A stretch of 64,000 nt of DNA from Azorinus chamasolen (GCA_963576725.1 OY755246.1:77383475-77447474), one strand, 5' to 3'; shown: positions 30,590 to 41,242, counted from the first letter of the stretch. Numbers and translations are program-made. Notes: generated from the sequence alone by a model not told the origin.

Positions 30590-30981
30590 ATATATAAACC
30601 CCATAAGATGAGGGTATTTTACAATATATAGTAATACGACAGCTTGATGCAGGAAATGCTGAAAGCTCTTACAGGAGAGGTAAGCATTGCTTTCGACCTA
30701 CATTATGCTGCCACATCGAGAAGAACTCAATAAGTTTTAGCTTTCATTCCTATAGTGATTGTCATGTATAATGTACACTTACCCAAATACAGAAGTGTTT
30801 TAACTAACGTTTCCAAATTAGAAATCGGCTGACTCGAACTCCCGTTATCTCGAAGTAATGAGTATGGCCCCTAACGAGCTCCCGTTATCTCGAAGTAATG
30901 AGTATGGCCCCTAACGAGCTCGCGTTATCTCGAAGTAATGAGTATGGCCCCTAAATGTCGATATATCGAGGTTTCTCTGTA
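30590..30981. mobile_element. E3 MITE with tandemly copied subterminal region
   Basis: E hairpin about 30640-30715 (GACAGCTTGATGCAGG...CATTATGCTGCC). The right end GATATATCGAGGTTTC-TCTG follows three copies of a 40-bp unit. Confidence 0.6.
30838..30957 (+). repeat. 40-bp tandem repeat, three copies, from the E3 end
   Basis: CTCCCGTTATCTCGAAGTAA + TGAGTATGGCCCCTAACGAG repeated three times; the last copy runs into the E3 terminus. Confidence 0.9.
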
Positions 30982-31181
30982 GAACCCCGCTAATTCGACC
31001 ACTTAATGAATAAATATGGGTGTCTTTATAAGCAGGTGGTTGCTTAATGCAGGACAAAAGTAATGCAGAAAGCTCCTCTAGGAGCTTTCAGCATTACCTT
31101 TGTCCTGCATTAAGCTACCACCTGCATCTAGCACCCAGAATTATACCTCTTTTAGGTGGTCGTATTAGCGGGGTTTTACTG
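30977..31181. mobile_element. E4 MITE directly before the exon
   Basis: CTGTAGAACCCCGCTAATTC...GTATTAGCGGGGTTTTACTG. Hairpin GCAGGTGGTTGCTTAATGCA... with centre AAGCTCCTCTAGGAGCTT. It overlaps the E3 end on its left and ends 23 bp before the exon at 31205. Confidence 0.8.
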
Positions 31182-31204
31182 TATTTGCTTTTCTTCTATT
31201 ACAG

Positions 31205-31332
31205 ATGCTTGCTGCTGGTTCCCTGGCCTTTGCAAAAGCCTACAGCTCTGTTGAAAAGCTAGAGCATGAGCTTGAGGTAGAGATCCAGCGAGACAAAGAT
31301 CGGGATCCAAAGAAGGGGAAAGGAATACACAA
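31205..31332 (+). CDS. Internal exon of an unrecognised gene
   Basis: A 128-bp segment follows a pyrimidine-rich acceptor (cttttcttctattacag) and ends at AA|GTAAGA. Only one of three frames is open; it begins at an in-phase ATG and reads an Ala/Leu-rich helix (LAAGSLAFAKAY) followed by a highly charged stretch (EKLEHELEVEIQRDKDRDPKKGKG), with mixed GC third positions unlike the surrounding repeats. If the exon begins in phase 0 it leaves two bases for the next codon; the frame would stop two bases into the intron. I do not recognise the protein. No partner exon was found with confidence, so introns on both sides probably run far, filled with MITEs. An E4 MITE ends only 23 bp before the exon. 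Confidence 0.7.
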
Positions 31333-31533
31333 GTAAGACGGCGTGTTAGTTTTATTCCGATTTTCGATTATAATCATTGATTGATCGATCAAGTATTTTC
31401 AATCTACTAGCGATACTAATTTTGCTATAATCGATTATTGGCTGTATAATTTGTACAGCAGCATCAGTACTTTTCGTATTTACGTTTTAATTACAATTTA
31501 AATGTCTAACGCCTTGTACCTGTATAATAATGA

Positions 31534-31622
31534 TACCAAACTGTATGGTCTGACCATTCATTAGTATCATCTCTTCAAGACAATTCTACTGAATGGTCAA
31601 ACTATACCGTCTGGTTGATACA
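31534..31622. repeat. F-like long hairpin
   Basis: ATACCAAACTGTATGGTCTGA.. pairs with ..ACTATACCGTCTGGTTGATAC; centre TCATCTCTTCAAGACAATTCT resembles the F centre but the stem differs. Confidence 0.65.
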
Positions 31623-31745
31623 AAATCTTAAGCATTTTAAATATGCCTAATATATCTTGAGCCCTTTTTAAAAATAATCGGTTCAGTCAAACCAATAATC
31701 AATATCACAAATTGGCCCGATTCCTCACACTGTGATGTATAATTA

Positions 31746-31949
31746 CAGTAAAACCTCGATTATCCGAACTCTAAAATGCGTATTATTATCGATCTTTAAG
31801 ACAGGTGGCAGCTTAATGCATGGTGAAAGTCATGCAGAAAGCTCCTCTAGGAGCTTTCTGCATGACCTTCACCATGCATTAAGCAGCCACCTGCCTAAAA
31901 GGGTCTAAATTCGTTTATAACGAAAATTCGAATAATCGAGGTTTTACTG
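31746..31949. mobile_element. E2 MITE, complete
   Basis: CAGTAAAACCTCGATTATCC...GAATAATCGAGGTTTTACTG, TA flanked. Hairpin about 31800-31896, nearly perfect, centre AAGCTCCTCTAGGAGCTT. Confidence 0.9.
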
Positions 31950-32185
31950 TAGGCCTATAAGCATTTATCATTATGAGCGAACTTGACTCACATTTTCAAA
32001 CAGCTTGGAAGCATGTAATGTTATTGATTGGATTGAACAGAACACTTCAGATGATCATCAACAATTATGTTAAGAAACTTGCGAATGAAATCATTGAAGT
32101 AAATATATACAAGTTGCGTCATTTGTCCTTGCTTATGGGCAATTTGATACGTTTCAGTGCAATATAGGTACAAAAATAGTGTTTC

Positions 32186-32441
32186 TTAACTCTTTCCGTC
32201 ATATAAACGTGTTTGCACGCATTTTCAAAGAGAGTAGACCCAGATCAGACGGCTACGGCTCCTAAAGGAGCCGTCTGATCAGGATCTGCTCTGTTTGCCA
32301 ATGGAATTTGATTTATCTGTTTCTTTACTTTCTAAAATGGCTACTATGTTCCACCTTCCATATTTCACCATAACTGTTTTGTCTATGAATATTCTGTAGG
32401 TATTGAAATTTGAAATAAACATAGAACAGGGAAAGGGTTAA
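32186..32441 (-). mobile_element. M MITE, reverse
   Basis: TTAACTCTTTCCGTCATATA...ATAGAACAGGGAAAGGGTTAA. The body (TATTCTGTAGGTATTGAAAT, CCACCTTCCATATTTCACC) differs from A although the hairpin (CAGATCAGACGG...CCGTCTGATCAGG) is the same; CGGCTA is duplicated in the left arm. Confidence 0.75.
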
Positions 32442-32726
32442 AATGCAACCATATCTTAAATAGTTATAGTAGGGAAGTGTTTTAGGCTAGTTTCATACTG
32501 GAGGCTGTATTCTAGTACATACAATATAGCATCTTTAAAGTGACCACTATAACACTAAAAGTGGTCTCTGAAGACAGTTGACACGTTACAGGGGAGCTCC
32601 CTCATCAGGCTCAGCACTATTTGCTATACTGATCAATGTCGAAGATTTTGCTGAAACCCATCAAATGTGATGTGAATGGGCTCCAACTTTTCATTTAGAG
32701 GAGTTTGTTTTATATTCTATGAGAAG

Positions 32727-32907
32727 TTAAAATAAGATGCGTACATTAAAACAGTTTCAAGAATAATTCCTTTAATTCTCCACAAACCCCTATGTTGGAA
32801 CCAATCTTAAGAATTGTCTCTTCGAGAATGATCACAACACAGAGTATTGTGGAGAAATGAGGATTTTAGTATTCGACTCCGCACCTTTATCTGTTGCTCT
32901 ATTCTAT
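32727..32907. mobile_element. F MITE, decayed
   Basis: AATAAGATGCGTACATTAAA, stem CTCCACAAACCCCTATGTTG, right GCACCTTTATCTGTTGCTC. Confidence 0.55.
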
Positions 32908-33149
32908 GGATGTTTAAGGGCTGAAATCCGTTAAACTGCCGTCTAAGGCTGAAAGACGTTCAGGAGCGAGATTGTATGTGCGTATATATGTGCGTGCATG
33001 CGGGTGTGTGGCGGAGCGGGGTGTATGGGTTAGGGCGATATTGTGGTGATATTTAGTCATTAATCTGATAAATATTCACACAATACCCCACCCATTATGT
33101 ATTCAACAAGTGCCTTAAGGTAGAAAAACTGGAACATTTTGAAATGACT

Positions 33150-34210
33150 GTAGATAATCAGATGTATAGGTCAAAAATTGTCTGATCTTGGTATATGGCA
33201 GATGTATTGGTCTAGAATTGTCTGATCTTGGTCTATGGCAGATGTATTGGTCTAGAATTGTCTGATATTGGTCTGTGGCATATGTATAGATCTAGAATAG
33301 TCTGATATTGGTCTATGGCAGATGTATAGGTCTAGAATGTTCTGAGCTTGGTCTGTTGCAGTTGTACAAATATATAGGTCTAGAATTGTCTGCTCTTGGT
33401 CTGTGGCAGATGTATAGCTCTAGAATTGTCTGCTCTTGGTCTGTGGCAGATGTATAGGTGTAGAATTGTCTGATCTTGGTCTGTTGCAGATGTATAGGTG
33501 TAGAATTGTCTGATCTTGGTCTGTGGCAGATGTATAGGTGTAGAATTGTCTGATCTTGATCTGTGGCAGATGTATAGGTCTAGAATTGTCTGATCTTTAT
33601 CTGTGGCAGATGTATATATCTAGAATTGTCTGATCTTGGTCTGTGGCAGATGTATATATCTAGAAGTGTCTGATCTTGGTCTGTTGCAGATGTATCGGTC
33701 TAGAATTGTCTGATCTTTATCTGTGGCAGATGTATATATTTAGAATTGTCTGATCTTGGTCTGTGGCAGATGTATATATCTAGAAGTGTCTGATCTTGGT
33801 CTGTGGCAGATGTATATATCTAGAATTGTCTGATCTTGGTCTGTGGCAGATGTATATATCTAGAATTGTCTGCTCTTGGTCTGTGGCAGATGTATAGCTC
33901 TAGAATTGTCTGATCTTGGTCTGTGGCAGATGTATGTATCTAGAAGTGTCTGATCTTGGTCTGTGGCAAATGTATGTATCTAGAAGTGTCTGATCTTGGT
34001 CTGTGGCAGATGTATGTATCTAGAAGTGTCTGATATTGGTCTGTGGCAGATGTATGTATCTAGAAGTGTCTGATATTGGTCTGTGGCAGATGTATGTATC
34101 TAGAAGTGTCTGATCTTGGTCTGTGGCAGATGTATGTATCTAGAAGTGTCTGATATTGGTCTGTGGCAGATGTACAGCTCTAGAAGTGTCTGATCTTGGT
34201 ATATTGTGTT
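33150..34210. repeat. Minisatellite, 40-bp unit, about 26 copies
   Basis: Unit TCTAGAATTGTCTGATCTTG + GTCTGTGGCAGATGTATATA. Variants are ordered along the array: AGGTGTAG in the left-middle part, ATATATCTAG in the middle, ATGTATCTAGAAGTG on the right. Confidence 0.95.
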
Positions 34211-34232
34211 TGACACGACCTAAGTCAAAGTC

Positions 34233-34432
34233 TGACCCTTTCCCTGCTGAATATTCATACAAGAAATAATGACACCTTGAATATTTGTTAGCTGATTTTA
34301 TAATGACAGATGTACGTATAAAATTTGATGTAAATAGAAATTGTGGATTCAGATCTATTATAATTTCATGAGCAAGCAGAACAGACCCTAACATGCGCCG
34401 TCTGGTCTGGGTCTACTATGTCAGATACTTGA
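34233..34432 (+). mobile_element. A MITE with centre-damaged hairpin
   Basis: CCCTTTCCCTGCTGAATATTC, A body, GCAAGCAGAACAGACCC then ACATGCGCCGTCTGGTCTGG. Confidence 0.65.
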
Positions 34433-34687
34433 GAGTGACACAGACTCGGTCATTTTATAACATTAGACCCAGTTAAATTATAGTATTCAGATTGTCCTTC
34501 GATCAGATAGGGAAATAGTGCAGACCCAAATCAAACTGTATCTGAAGGAGCAATGTGATCAGGATATTCACAATTTGCAGTTATCAAACAGTTGTCAGTT
34601 TTGATTATTCAGCTGTACAATCTGGTTAAGAGGGTATATCTGGTGTCCGAATAATTAATGTGTCCGAATACTTAGGTTTATTATATA

Positions 34688-34890
34688 CAGTAAAAACCCT
34701 CTAAACCGGAATTCTAGTAGAGAATATATCCGATACTAGTAGCAGGTGACTGCTTAATGCAGGGTGAAAGTCATGCAGAAAGCTCCTCTAGGAGCTTTCT
34801 GCATGACTTTCACCCTGCATTAAACTGCCACCTGTCTACAAGTCCGATATTTATACTAAATTTAACGTCCGGATTAGAGGGGTTTTACTG
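34688..34890. mobile_element. I MITE, complete
   Basis: CAGTAAAAACCCTCTAAACC...GGATTAGAGGGGTTTTACTG, TA flanked. Contains the E hairpin (34742-34834), almost perfect over 90 bp, centre AAGCTCCTCTAGGAGCTT. Confidence 0.9.
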
Positions 34891-34939
34891 TATTGCGTTT
34901 TAATATTTTGATACCAATTGTTGGCATTAGTATGTAGAC

Positions 34940-35025
34940 ATATTTAAACCTTGAACTGCTAAATGAGACTCGACTGGGTTTGGAAACAGCTTGAATGCAG
35001 AGTCCAAGCTGTTTGACAGATGACA
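34940..35025. mobile_element. L remnant with centre-deleted hairpin
   Basis: GAAACAGCTTGAATGCAG-AGTCCAAGCTGTTTG joins the two outer arms directly. Confidence 0.5.
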
Positions 35026-35104
35026 AGTAATGCTTCTCAAATGCTTCGGCAAATCGGAAGTGAGTAAAATTCGCTACAGACAGATGTTTGTGCTGACATA
35101 CTGT

Positions 35105-35331
35105 TTAACCCATTTATCACCATATTATTTAAGGACAACCCGTCCGGATCTTACTTTGGGATCTACCCATGTTTCATGTGGAGGGAGCACACCAGACAAA
35201 ATATTTGCTAGAAAAAGCTTCGCCAAACAGTGCAAACCCTGATCAGATGGCTCCTTCAGGAGCCATTCTGATCTGGGTCTACACTGTTTGCATACGCCCA
35301 TTTTAAGGTACACTGGACAATTATAGGTTAA
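35105..35331 (+). mobile_element. N MITE, complete
   Basis: TTAACCCATTTATCACC...ACAATTATAGGTTAA. Hairpin about 35224-35292 (CCAAACAGTGCAAACCCTG...) with centre GGCTCCTTCAGGAGCC. The body (GATCTTACTTTGGGATCTAC) also occurs as fragments at about 6850 and 58940. Confidence 0.75.
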
Positions 35332-35679
35332 ACAGTATAAGAGTTAAAAGAAATATTGAACCAATGAAAACCAATTACCATGAGAGAGCTTGAAGCATTT
35401 CTAAAGCTTTATATTACGAAAACAACAATTTGTCTTCCTGGCTGAGACCTAATTTGCATTTTCAATTTCCGTGTTTTGCAAATTTGGTTCTGTAATAAAT
35501 AAAGGAGATAATTCCAGAATACATCATGTTATGTTATGCGTTCGGTAAACATTTTGTGGAGAAAGACTTTCATGAAAGCTGCGCATTCCAATAAATATGT
35601 TAGGGAATTAGTCAATTTCTTTGTTATTTCTACGTTTCCATATCTACTTTCATCATTTACTTCATTAAGTTTCTACAAC

Positions 35680-35724
35680 TTTGCAAACAGAGTAGATCCA
35701 AATCAGACGGCTCCTAAAGGAGCT
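35680..35724 (-). mobile_element. A half-hairpin, cut at the palindrome centre
   Basis: TTTGCAAACAGAGTAGATCC...CGGCTCCTAAAGGAGC and then an abrupt change into the GTGACGT array. Confidence 0.6.
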
Positions 35725-36235
35725 AGTGACGTGTACAGACTGCCGAGTGACGTGTTACAAGCGATGTATACAAAGTACCAAGTGACGTGGTACAAGTGAC
35801 GTGAACAGCTTACAAAATGACACAGTACAAGCGATGTGACGTGGTATAAGTGACGTGGTACACAGTGATGTGGTACAGGCGATGTGACGTGGTACAAGTG
35901 ATGTGGTACAAGGGGTGTGACGTGGTATAAGTGACGTGGTTCAAGCGATGTGACGTGGTATAAGTGACATGTACAAACTACCATGTTCTATGGTACAAGT
36001 GACATGTTCAAACTACCATGTTCTATGGTACAAGTACAAGTGACATGTACAAACTACCATGTTCCATGGTACAAGTGACATGTTCAAACTACCATGTTCT
36101 ATGGTACAAGTGACATGTTCAAACTACCAGGTGAACTGCAACAAGTGACATACCAAGTGACGTCGTGTAGGTACATGTATGAAATGACCTGTGTCGAATG
36201 AGGCATACAATACAAATGACGTCATAATTATTTTC
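35725..36235. repeat. GTGACGTGGTACAA array and 35-bp array
   Basis: 35725-35965 holds irregular copies of AAGTGACGTGGTACAAGCGA. 35966-36125 holds about five copies of a 35-bp unit (GACATGTTCAAACTACCATG + TTCTATGGTACAAGT). Confidence 0.85.
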
Positions 36236-36279
36236 GCATACTGTACTAATTGACGTGGTCAAATAGACGTATACAGAAT

Positions 36280-36800
36280 GCCGTAGCTGTCTTATATGGG
36301 CAGTTTTCGTAAAGTTGGTTCAATATATTACCTTTTGGTTCAATATAAACACATTTTGCTTTCATATAAGCGTAAAATGAACATATATATTGGTAAAGTG
36401 GCTCCATATAAATATACTTTGGTTTCATATATTCAAAATCGGTAACATGCACTGTCCGTTTGGTTTTATATAAATACAGTACCATTTAATACCTTGCTGT
36501 TTCGGTTCAATATAACTGTATTTCCCTTCCATATATAGCAGTTTGGTTCAATATCAGTACATTGTCTAATCATATACTATTAATATGAACCCATATAATG
36601 CTAACGTGGTTAAATATGAATGTTGTTTGGTTTCATACATTTAAATGTGAAGTCATTCATTGTTATATTGGTACCATATAAGCACATAACCAATTCATAT
36701 TTTATCGGTATGAACTATTACATTGTCATTTTAGTTCCATATGGCATAGTTTCTGATCCATATATGTCATTATGAATCTATATATTTCATTTTGGTTCTA
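36280..36800. repeat. Degenerate TTGGTTC(C)ATATA array
   Basis: Many diverged units with TTTGGTTTCATATA or GGTTCAATATAA spaced about 25-40 bp. The array resumes at 38955 after the 2.15-kb insertion. Confidence 0.7.
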
Positions 36801-37309
36801 CAGTGGTAAATACGCTATTCCTACCCATTTACCCGTTTTTCTACGCGTAAGAAACGGGTAGTGAACGGTTAACGAACGGTTAACGAACGGTTACCCGATA
36901 AACGGTTTACACGCGTTAAACGCGTAAAGAAACGATTATACCAAAGAAGTTGCGGAAGGTGCATAAATTTTCCGTTTCATGCGGATATTTCGGATCTTAT
37001 CGATGATAGCCGTTTTCAAAAAAGTCCGAATGAAACGGGTTAGCCAAAATAAGAATCGATTCGTCACTCAACGAACGTTTAGCGGTTCAATCCCGGATTT
37101 GCTCATTTAGGTAACGATATGTTTGTACAAAGCTATAATATCAGATATCCACTGTATATCAAACAAATGGATTGAAGAATTAGTCCTTTTTGAGTAGGTT
37201 TCTACATTTCAGATAAAAAAAACTGTCAAAAAGTAAACCACCAAATTTTGGATCTTGAATCAAGAAACCTACCAAAATAATTCAGATCTATTCTATTTCT
37301 TAACCCTTT

Positions 37310-37532
37310 CCGATTTGAATATTTCTGTCAGAAAAAATGACATTAGAGTATTTATTAGATCTTGCTGAATTTAACAACGGTATAAGTGCACACGCCTTTT
37401 TGATATTTGTAGCAAATATAGTCAACTCTATTAATCTATAATTTCATAAGCAGAGTGGGCCCTGATCCGACATTCCCTACAAGAGCCTTCATGTCTAGGT
37501 TTACTCTGTTTGCAAAGGCGTTAGAGTGTTAA
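37310..37532 (+). mobile_element. A MITE nested in the 2.15-kb element
   Basis: TTAACCCTTTCCGATTTG...GCGTTAGAGTGTTAA. Hairpin decayed (GGGCCCTGATCCGACATTCC). Confidence 0.7.
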
Positions 37533-38523
37533 ATCCATGTGTATGTAATGGGATAAGCAAATAATGCAGACCCAAGATCAAACGGCTTCCACGCGAGCAA
37601 TCTGATCTGAATCTATTACGTTTTCAAAGTTTTTTTCATCATTATGAGGTAGATCTAAAGCGTTTTAAACAAATAAGCATATGTCATGCTCACATATAAC
37701 TATAAAAACGTTCTTATTATTTTGTTACTTTGTGGAGATTAAACCTTTGTATGCCGAAATTTAAAAGTGGAATGGCCCATCATTGTTTAACTGTATATTC
37801 CATTCACTATTACCAGGCTTATATTTGCTAGATAATTTTTTATTAGGCCTATGCAAATACTAGTGAAGACCCTGATCAACACCCTGATTTTGTAGCTATA
37901 TTGTCTGTGTTTACACTGCTTTCAAATGTCTGTACTTTTGTTCCCCGCATTCGAATATTTAAAAAATACTTACTCTATAATTGTTATGAATGCATGAAAA
38001 TAAATTGTCTTAGTTGAAGACTTTATTATTTACCCAGCCTAAATATACGATCAAAGCTGCCGGTCAGTAATCCCCTAGCTATTTTCTCAGCAGGGGACAA
38101 TGGTCTTGACAGTGATCACGCCACTGCTTTCTTATCAACAAAGTTGCGAACTATTACGTAATAAAAATACCGAATAATGTGTCCAATGATCTGAAAGTAT
38201 GTTTTTTAGCTTCTCCAAAATACAAGAAAACTATGTTTTGTATAATTGTAGATCTATGGCTCAGCACAAAGTTAAATCCAAACGTTTAGACCAATTAAGA
38301 TTAATATAAATTCCAGTTTTAAAGATAGTTTAGATTGATATGATCTAGATCTATTGTAACGTACTTCTACTATATCTTCTACGGTACTGTACGTACAGTA
38401 GCAAAAAAGACATTTTACAACACATAGATGAACGCAATGAGAATGTAGATCTATATTTTAATATAGATCTAGATCTAGCTAGATCTTATGGAAATGAAAC
38501 GAGAATTAAAAGTTTAAATACTG

Positions 38524-38700
38524 TTAACCCTTTCGCTGCCAATGTCGGATCTGTGATTACCTTTGCAAACAGTTTGGATCCAGATGAGATGCAAAAGGTT
38601 TTGGACCCAGATGAGACGCCGAGTAACTCGGCATCTCATCGGGATCAAAACTGTTTGTTACTGTCACTATGTTTTTGAAATCTTAATTTTACATATCAGG
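38524..38700 (+). mobile_element. B MITE, right part lost, left arm duplicated
   Basis: TTAACCCTTTCGCTGCCAAT start. In the hairpin the left arm GGATCCAGATGAGATGC is followed by a second copy GGACCCAGATGAGACGCC before the centre GAGTAACTC. Confidence 0.7.
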
Positions 38701-38954
38701 AGTGTCCAACAGGTAAATGAGAATGTCTCCCATTTCAAAGAAAGGCCATATCAAGGATTACCCCCCCCCCCCCCTTCGTCCATGATTACTCCCCTTTCAT
38801 CCGGGCTCTTAAACGTTTAGGAAACGCGTTAAGATACGCGTAAACAAACGGTTAGAAACCCGTTTAACGAAACGGCTAAGAAACGGGTAACGAACGGTTA
38901 GGTAACGCGTAAGAAACGCGTTAAGTGGGTAGGAATAGCGTATTTACCACTGTA

Positions 38955-39430
38955 TATATTAGTGTTCTCGTTCTATATACAAAAATGTATATGTAGTTTG
39001 GTTTCATATATTGTAATTTCGAACCTATACACTGCCCCGATCCTAGTGATGCAATAGGGTGCCACGTGACGCCATCCAAATCACGCACACCGAGTACCAA
39101 ATCATGGCGTCATCTAAGGGACGCAAATATTACCAAGCGATACCCTCAAAGTTACGTATACAGTGACGTTAGCAGTGACGCGGATCAAGTGTCATATAAG
39201 GTTAGTGTTTACCTTTATGTCCGGATTGGAATGTATTAGCCACCCCGGACGCGTGAAACCATGTCGACTGCAACGAAGAAAGCCATGGTCTTCATCATGC
39301 AACTGTGGACGAACAACAAGTTACGTGTTCCAATTGAGGTAAACAGAATGACGCGGACCAAGTGTCACATACTGAGTGAAAGTTACGTGGTCTAGAGTGT
39401 CAAGTGACGTGGTCGATTTGCCGTATACAA
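38955..39430. repeat. Continuation of the ATATA and GTGACG arrays
   Basis: 38955-39035 has TTTGGTTTCATATATTG units; 39060-39430 has scattered GTGACG, ACCAAGTG and GTGTCA motifs. 39239-39342 has a short open frame ending at ATTGAG|GTAAAC, but it is not convincing as an exon. Confidence 0.55.
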
Positions 39431-39589
39431 AACATATCGATTTGTAATCACATTTGTGTGCAGTTGGGAGTAATTCCAGTCAGCAGAATCGAAACATTTT
39501 GACACCATGGACGTCATAACGAAAACAAATGGAGCTAAAACGTAAATTGTAGAATGAATGAAGATGGTGCGTTGCTTATTAAGCTAAAA

Positions 39590-39790
39590 CAAACCTCTTA
39601 TCCTTAACCTTTATCCAGCTACCTGAACTCTTATATCACTAGATCTACATCAACCCTTATATCACTACGTCAACCCTTATTCCGCTACCTTAACCCTAAC
39701 CCGGCTACCCAACTCTTATCCCGCTACCATTCTCTTTATACCTTAATCCTTATCCCTCTAGCTTAAGGCTTAACCTTGTCCCGGTTTTCC
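39590..39790 (+). repeat. Degenerate 20-bp CCTTAACCCTTATCC array
   Basis: Units such as CAACCCTTATATCACTACGT, ACCTTAACCCTAACCCGGCT and CTCTTATCCCGCTACC repeat about ten times. Confidence 0.65.
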
Positions 39791-39898
39791 TGACCACTTT
39801 AAAAACAGGTTGATTCCAGATAAGACGCCGAGTGAATATAATTCTGCATAATTCTAGTCCTGCATTAAGCTACCGACTGCCTGTAAGACTCAGAATTA

Positions 39899-40107
39899 CA
39901 GTAGAACCTGTCTTAAGCGGCCATTCATTTATTGAGCAAGTGAGTCTTAAAAGCATGTGGGTACTAAACGCAGGACAAAAGTAATACAGGATCTATAGGA
40001 GAGAACTATAGGAACTTTCTGCATTATTTTTGACCTGCATTAAGCTACCACATGCCTTGCATACCAATAATTAGACATTGTTGATGAACGATAAAGACAG
40101 GCTATAC
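39899..40107. mobile_element. E1 MITE
   Basis: CAGTAGAACCTGTCTTAAGC start; hairpin centre expanded (ATCTATAGGAGAGAACTATA). An E right half (39840-39890) precedes it. Confidence 0.7.
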
Positions 40108-40553
40108 TCCACACATTATTTGGTTGGTTGTATTAAAGCTCTTTACTATCCTGATTACGGACAACTACCGAATAAGATGGATGTTGAGTTTGTATCTACT
40201 TTCCCTTAATGTTATTTAGTTTTCCCTACAAATAAACATTAGTCTCTATGGTCAATACAACGTTACCACTTTCACAAAGAATTGCTATAAATTGACCTGA
40301 AACATATAACAATTGCTATACTCTGACCTGTAAAGGAGTAACATGATACTGGTAACATTGGTCTCATCTCGTGATAGATACATTTAATCATAACCCTTAT
40401 CTTGCTGAAAAAATACATAAATAGGTTAGAGTGCATTATGACAAGTCTTCTTCTGCTTAAACCTCGATCTGTTGCATTATTTTGCTTACTGTCGATTTAT
40501 CAGACACATTAGAAGCCACTGAACAAGTGTAAAACTGCTTTAACTGAGCTACA

Positions 40554-40735
40554 GATAAAGGTGCGTACCCAAATACAAAACTCGTCACTTCTCCTACCAA
40601 ACCCTATACTGTGACCACTCTTGAGAATTGTCTCTTCGAGACGATTCTAAAGAGTAGTCACAATATAGGGTTTGGTGGAGAAATATAAGAGCTATTCTTG
40701 AAAATATTTAAATTTACGCATCTTATCTGGACCTT
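40554..40735. mobile_element. F MITE, abutting M
   Basis: CTGAGCTACAGATAAAGGTG...CATCTTATCTGGACC; hairpin centre TTGTCTCTTCGAGACGATT. Confidence 0.7.
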
Positions 40736-40985
40736 TAACCCTTTCCCTTTTTAAATTTAGGCCAATTTTCAGTACCTACTGAATATTCATTAACAAAATA
40801 GTTATAAAGAATTCTTGAAGGTGGAACATTGAAGACAAATTTTAGAAAGTAAAGAAAAAGATCTATCAAATTCTAATAGCAAACAGAGTAGACCCTGATC
40901 AGACGGCTCCTCTAGGAGCCGTCTGATCTGGGTCTACTCTGTTTGCAAATGCGTGAAAACACGTCTATATGAGGGAAAGGGTTAA
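40735..40985 (+). mobile_element. M MITE, complete
   Basis: TTAACCCTTTCCCTTTTTAA...GAGGGAAAGGGTTAA. Body TTCAGTACCTACTGAATATTC and TTTTAGAAAGTAAAG. Hairpin 40879-40946 (68 bp) with centre GGCTCCTCTAGGAGCC; its only mismatch outside the centre is the conserved CCTGATC/GATCTGG position. Confidence 0.9.
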
Positions 40986-41053
40986 ATTGTAATCTCATGA
41001 AATGCAAAGTTACATAGTATCTAATATGTAGCTGTCTGCAAAGTTCAATGCAT

Positions 41054-41209
41054 CAGAGCAAAAGATAAATTTCTCCACCAAACCCTATGTTGTAACCACT
41101 CTTAAGAATCATCTCGAAGAGGCGATTTTAAAGTGTGGTCACAACACAGGATGCAGAAACAAAGGAGTTATTCCTGAAAATAGTTTAATTTACGCATCTT
41201 ATCTGGACT
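41054..41209. mobile_element. F MITE, partly decayed
   Basis: CAGAGCAAAAGATAAATTTC, stem CCACCAAACCCTATGTTG, right end GCATCTTATCTGGACTTC. Confidence 0.6.
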
Positions 41210-41242
41210 TCAGAAGTAAGTCGCGATATTGCAAGATAAGGG

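Larger units (their letters stand above)
36801..38952. mobile_element. 2152-bp TA-flanked element with 27-bp inverted ends and subterminal motif arrays
   Basis: CAGTGGTAAATACGCTATTC-CTACCCA at 36801-36827 is the exact reverse complement of 38926-38952; TA on both sides. Next to each end are dense copies of AACGGTT/AACGCGTTA/AACGGGTA (36828-36935 and 38812-38925). No transposase frame. The interior holds later insertions: A (37310-37532), K pieces (37550-37640, 37850-37965), B (38524-38700) and a C-run (38761-38774). Confidence 0.85.

Noticed and set aside
39239..39342. Possible exon ending ATTGAG|GTAAAC
   Set aside because: Two frames are open, no acceptor precedes it and it lies in the GTGACG repeat zone.
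39590..39790. CCTTAACCCTAACCC as interstitial telomere repeat
   Set aside because: The unit is about 20 bp and degenerate; only one short telomere-like run occurs.
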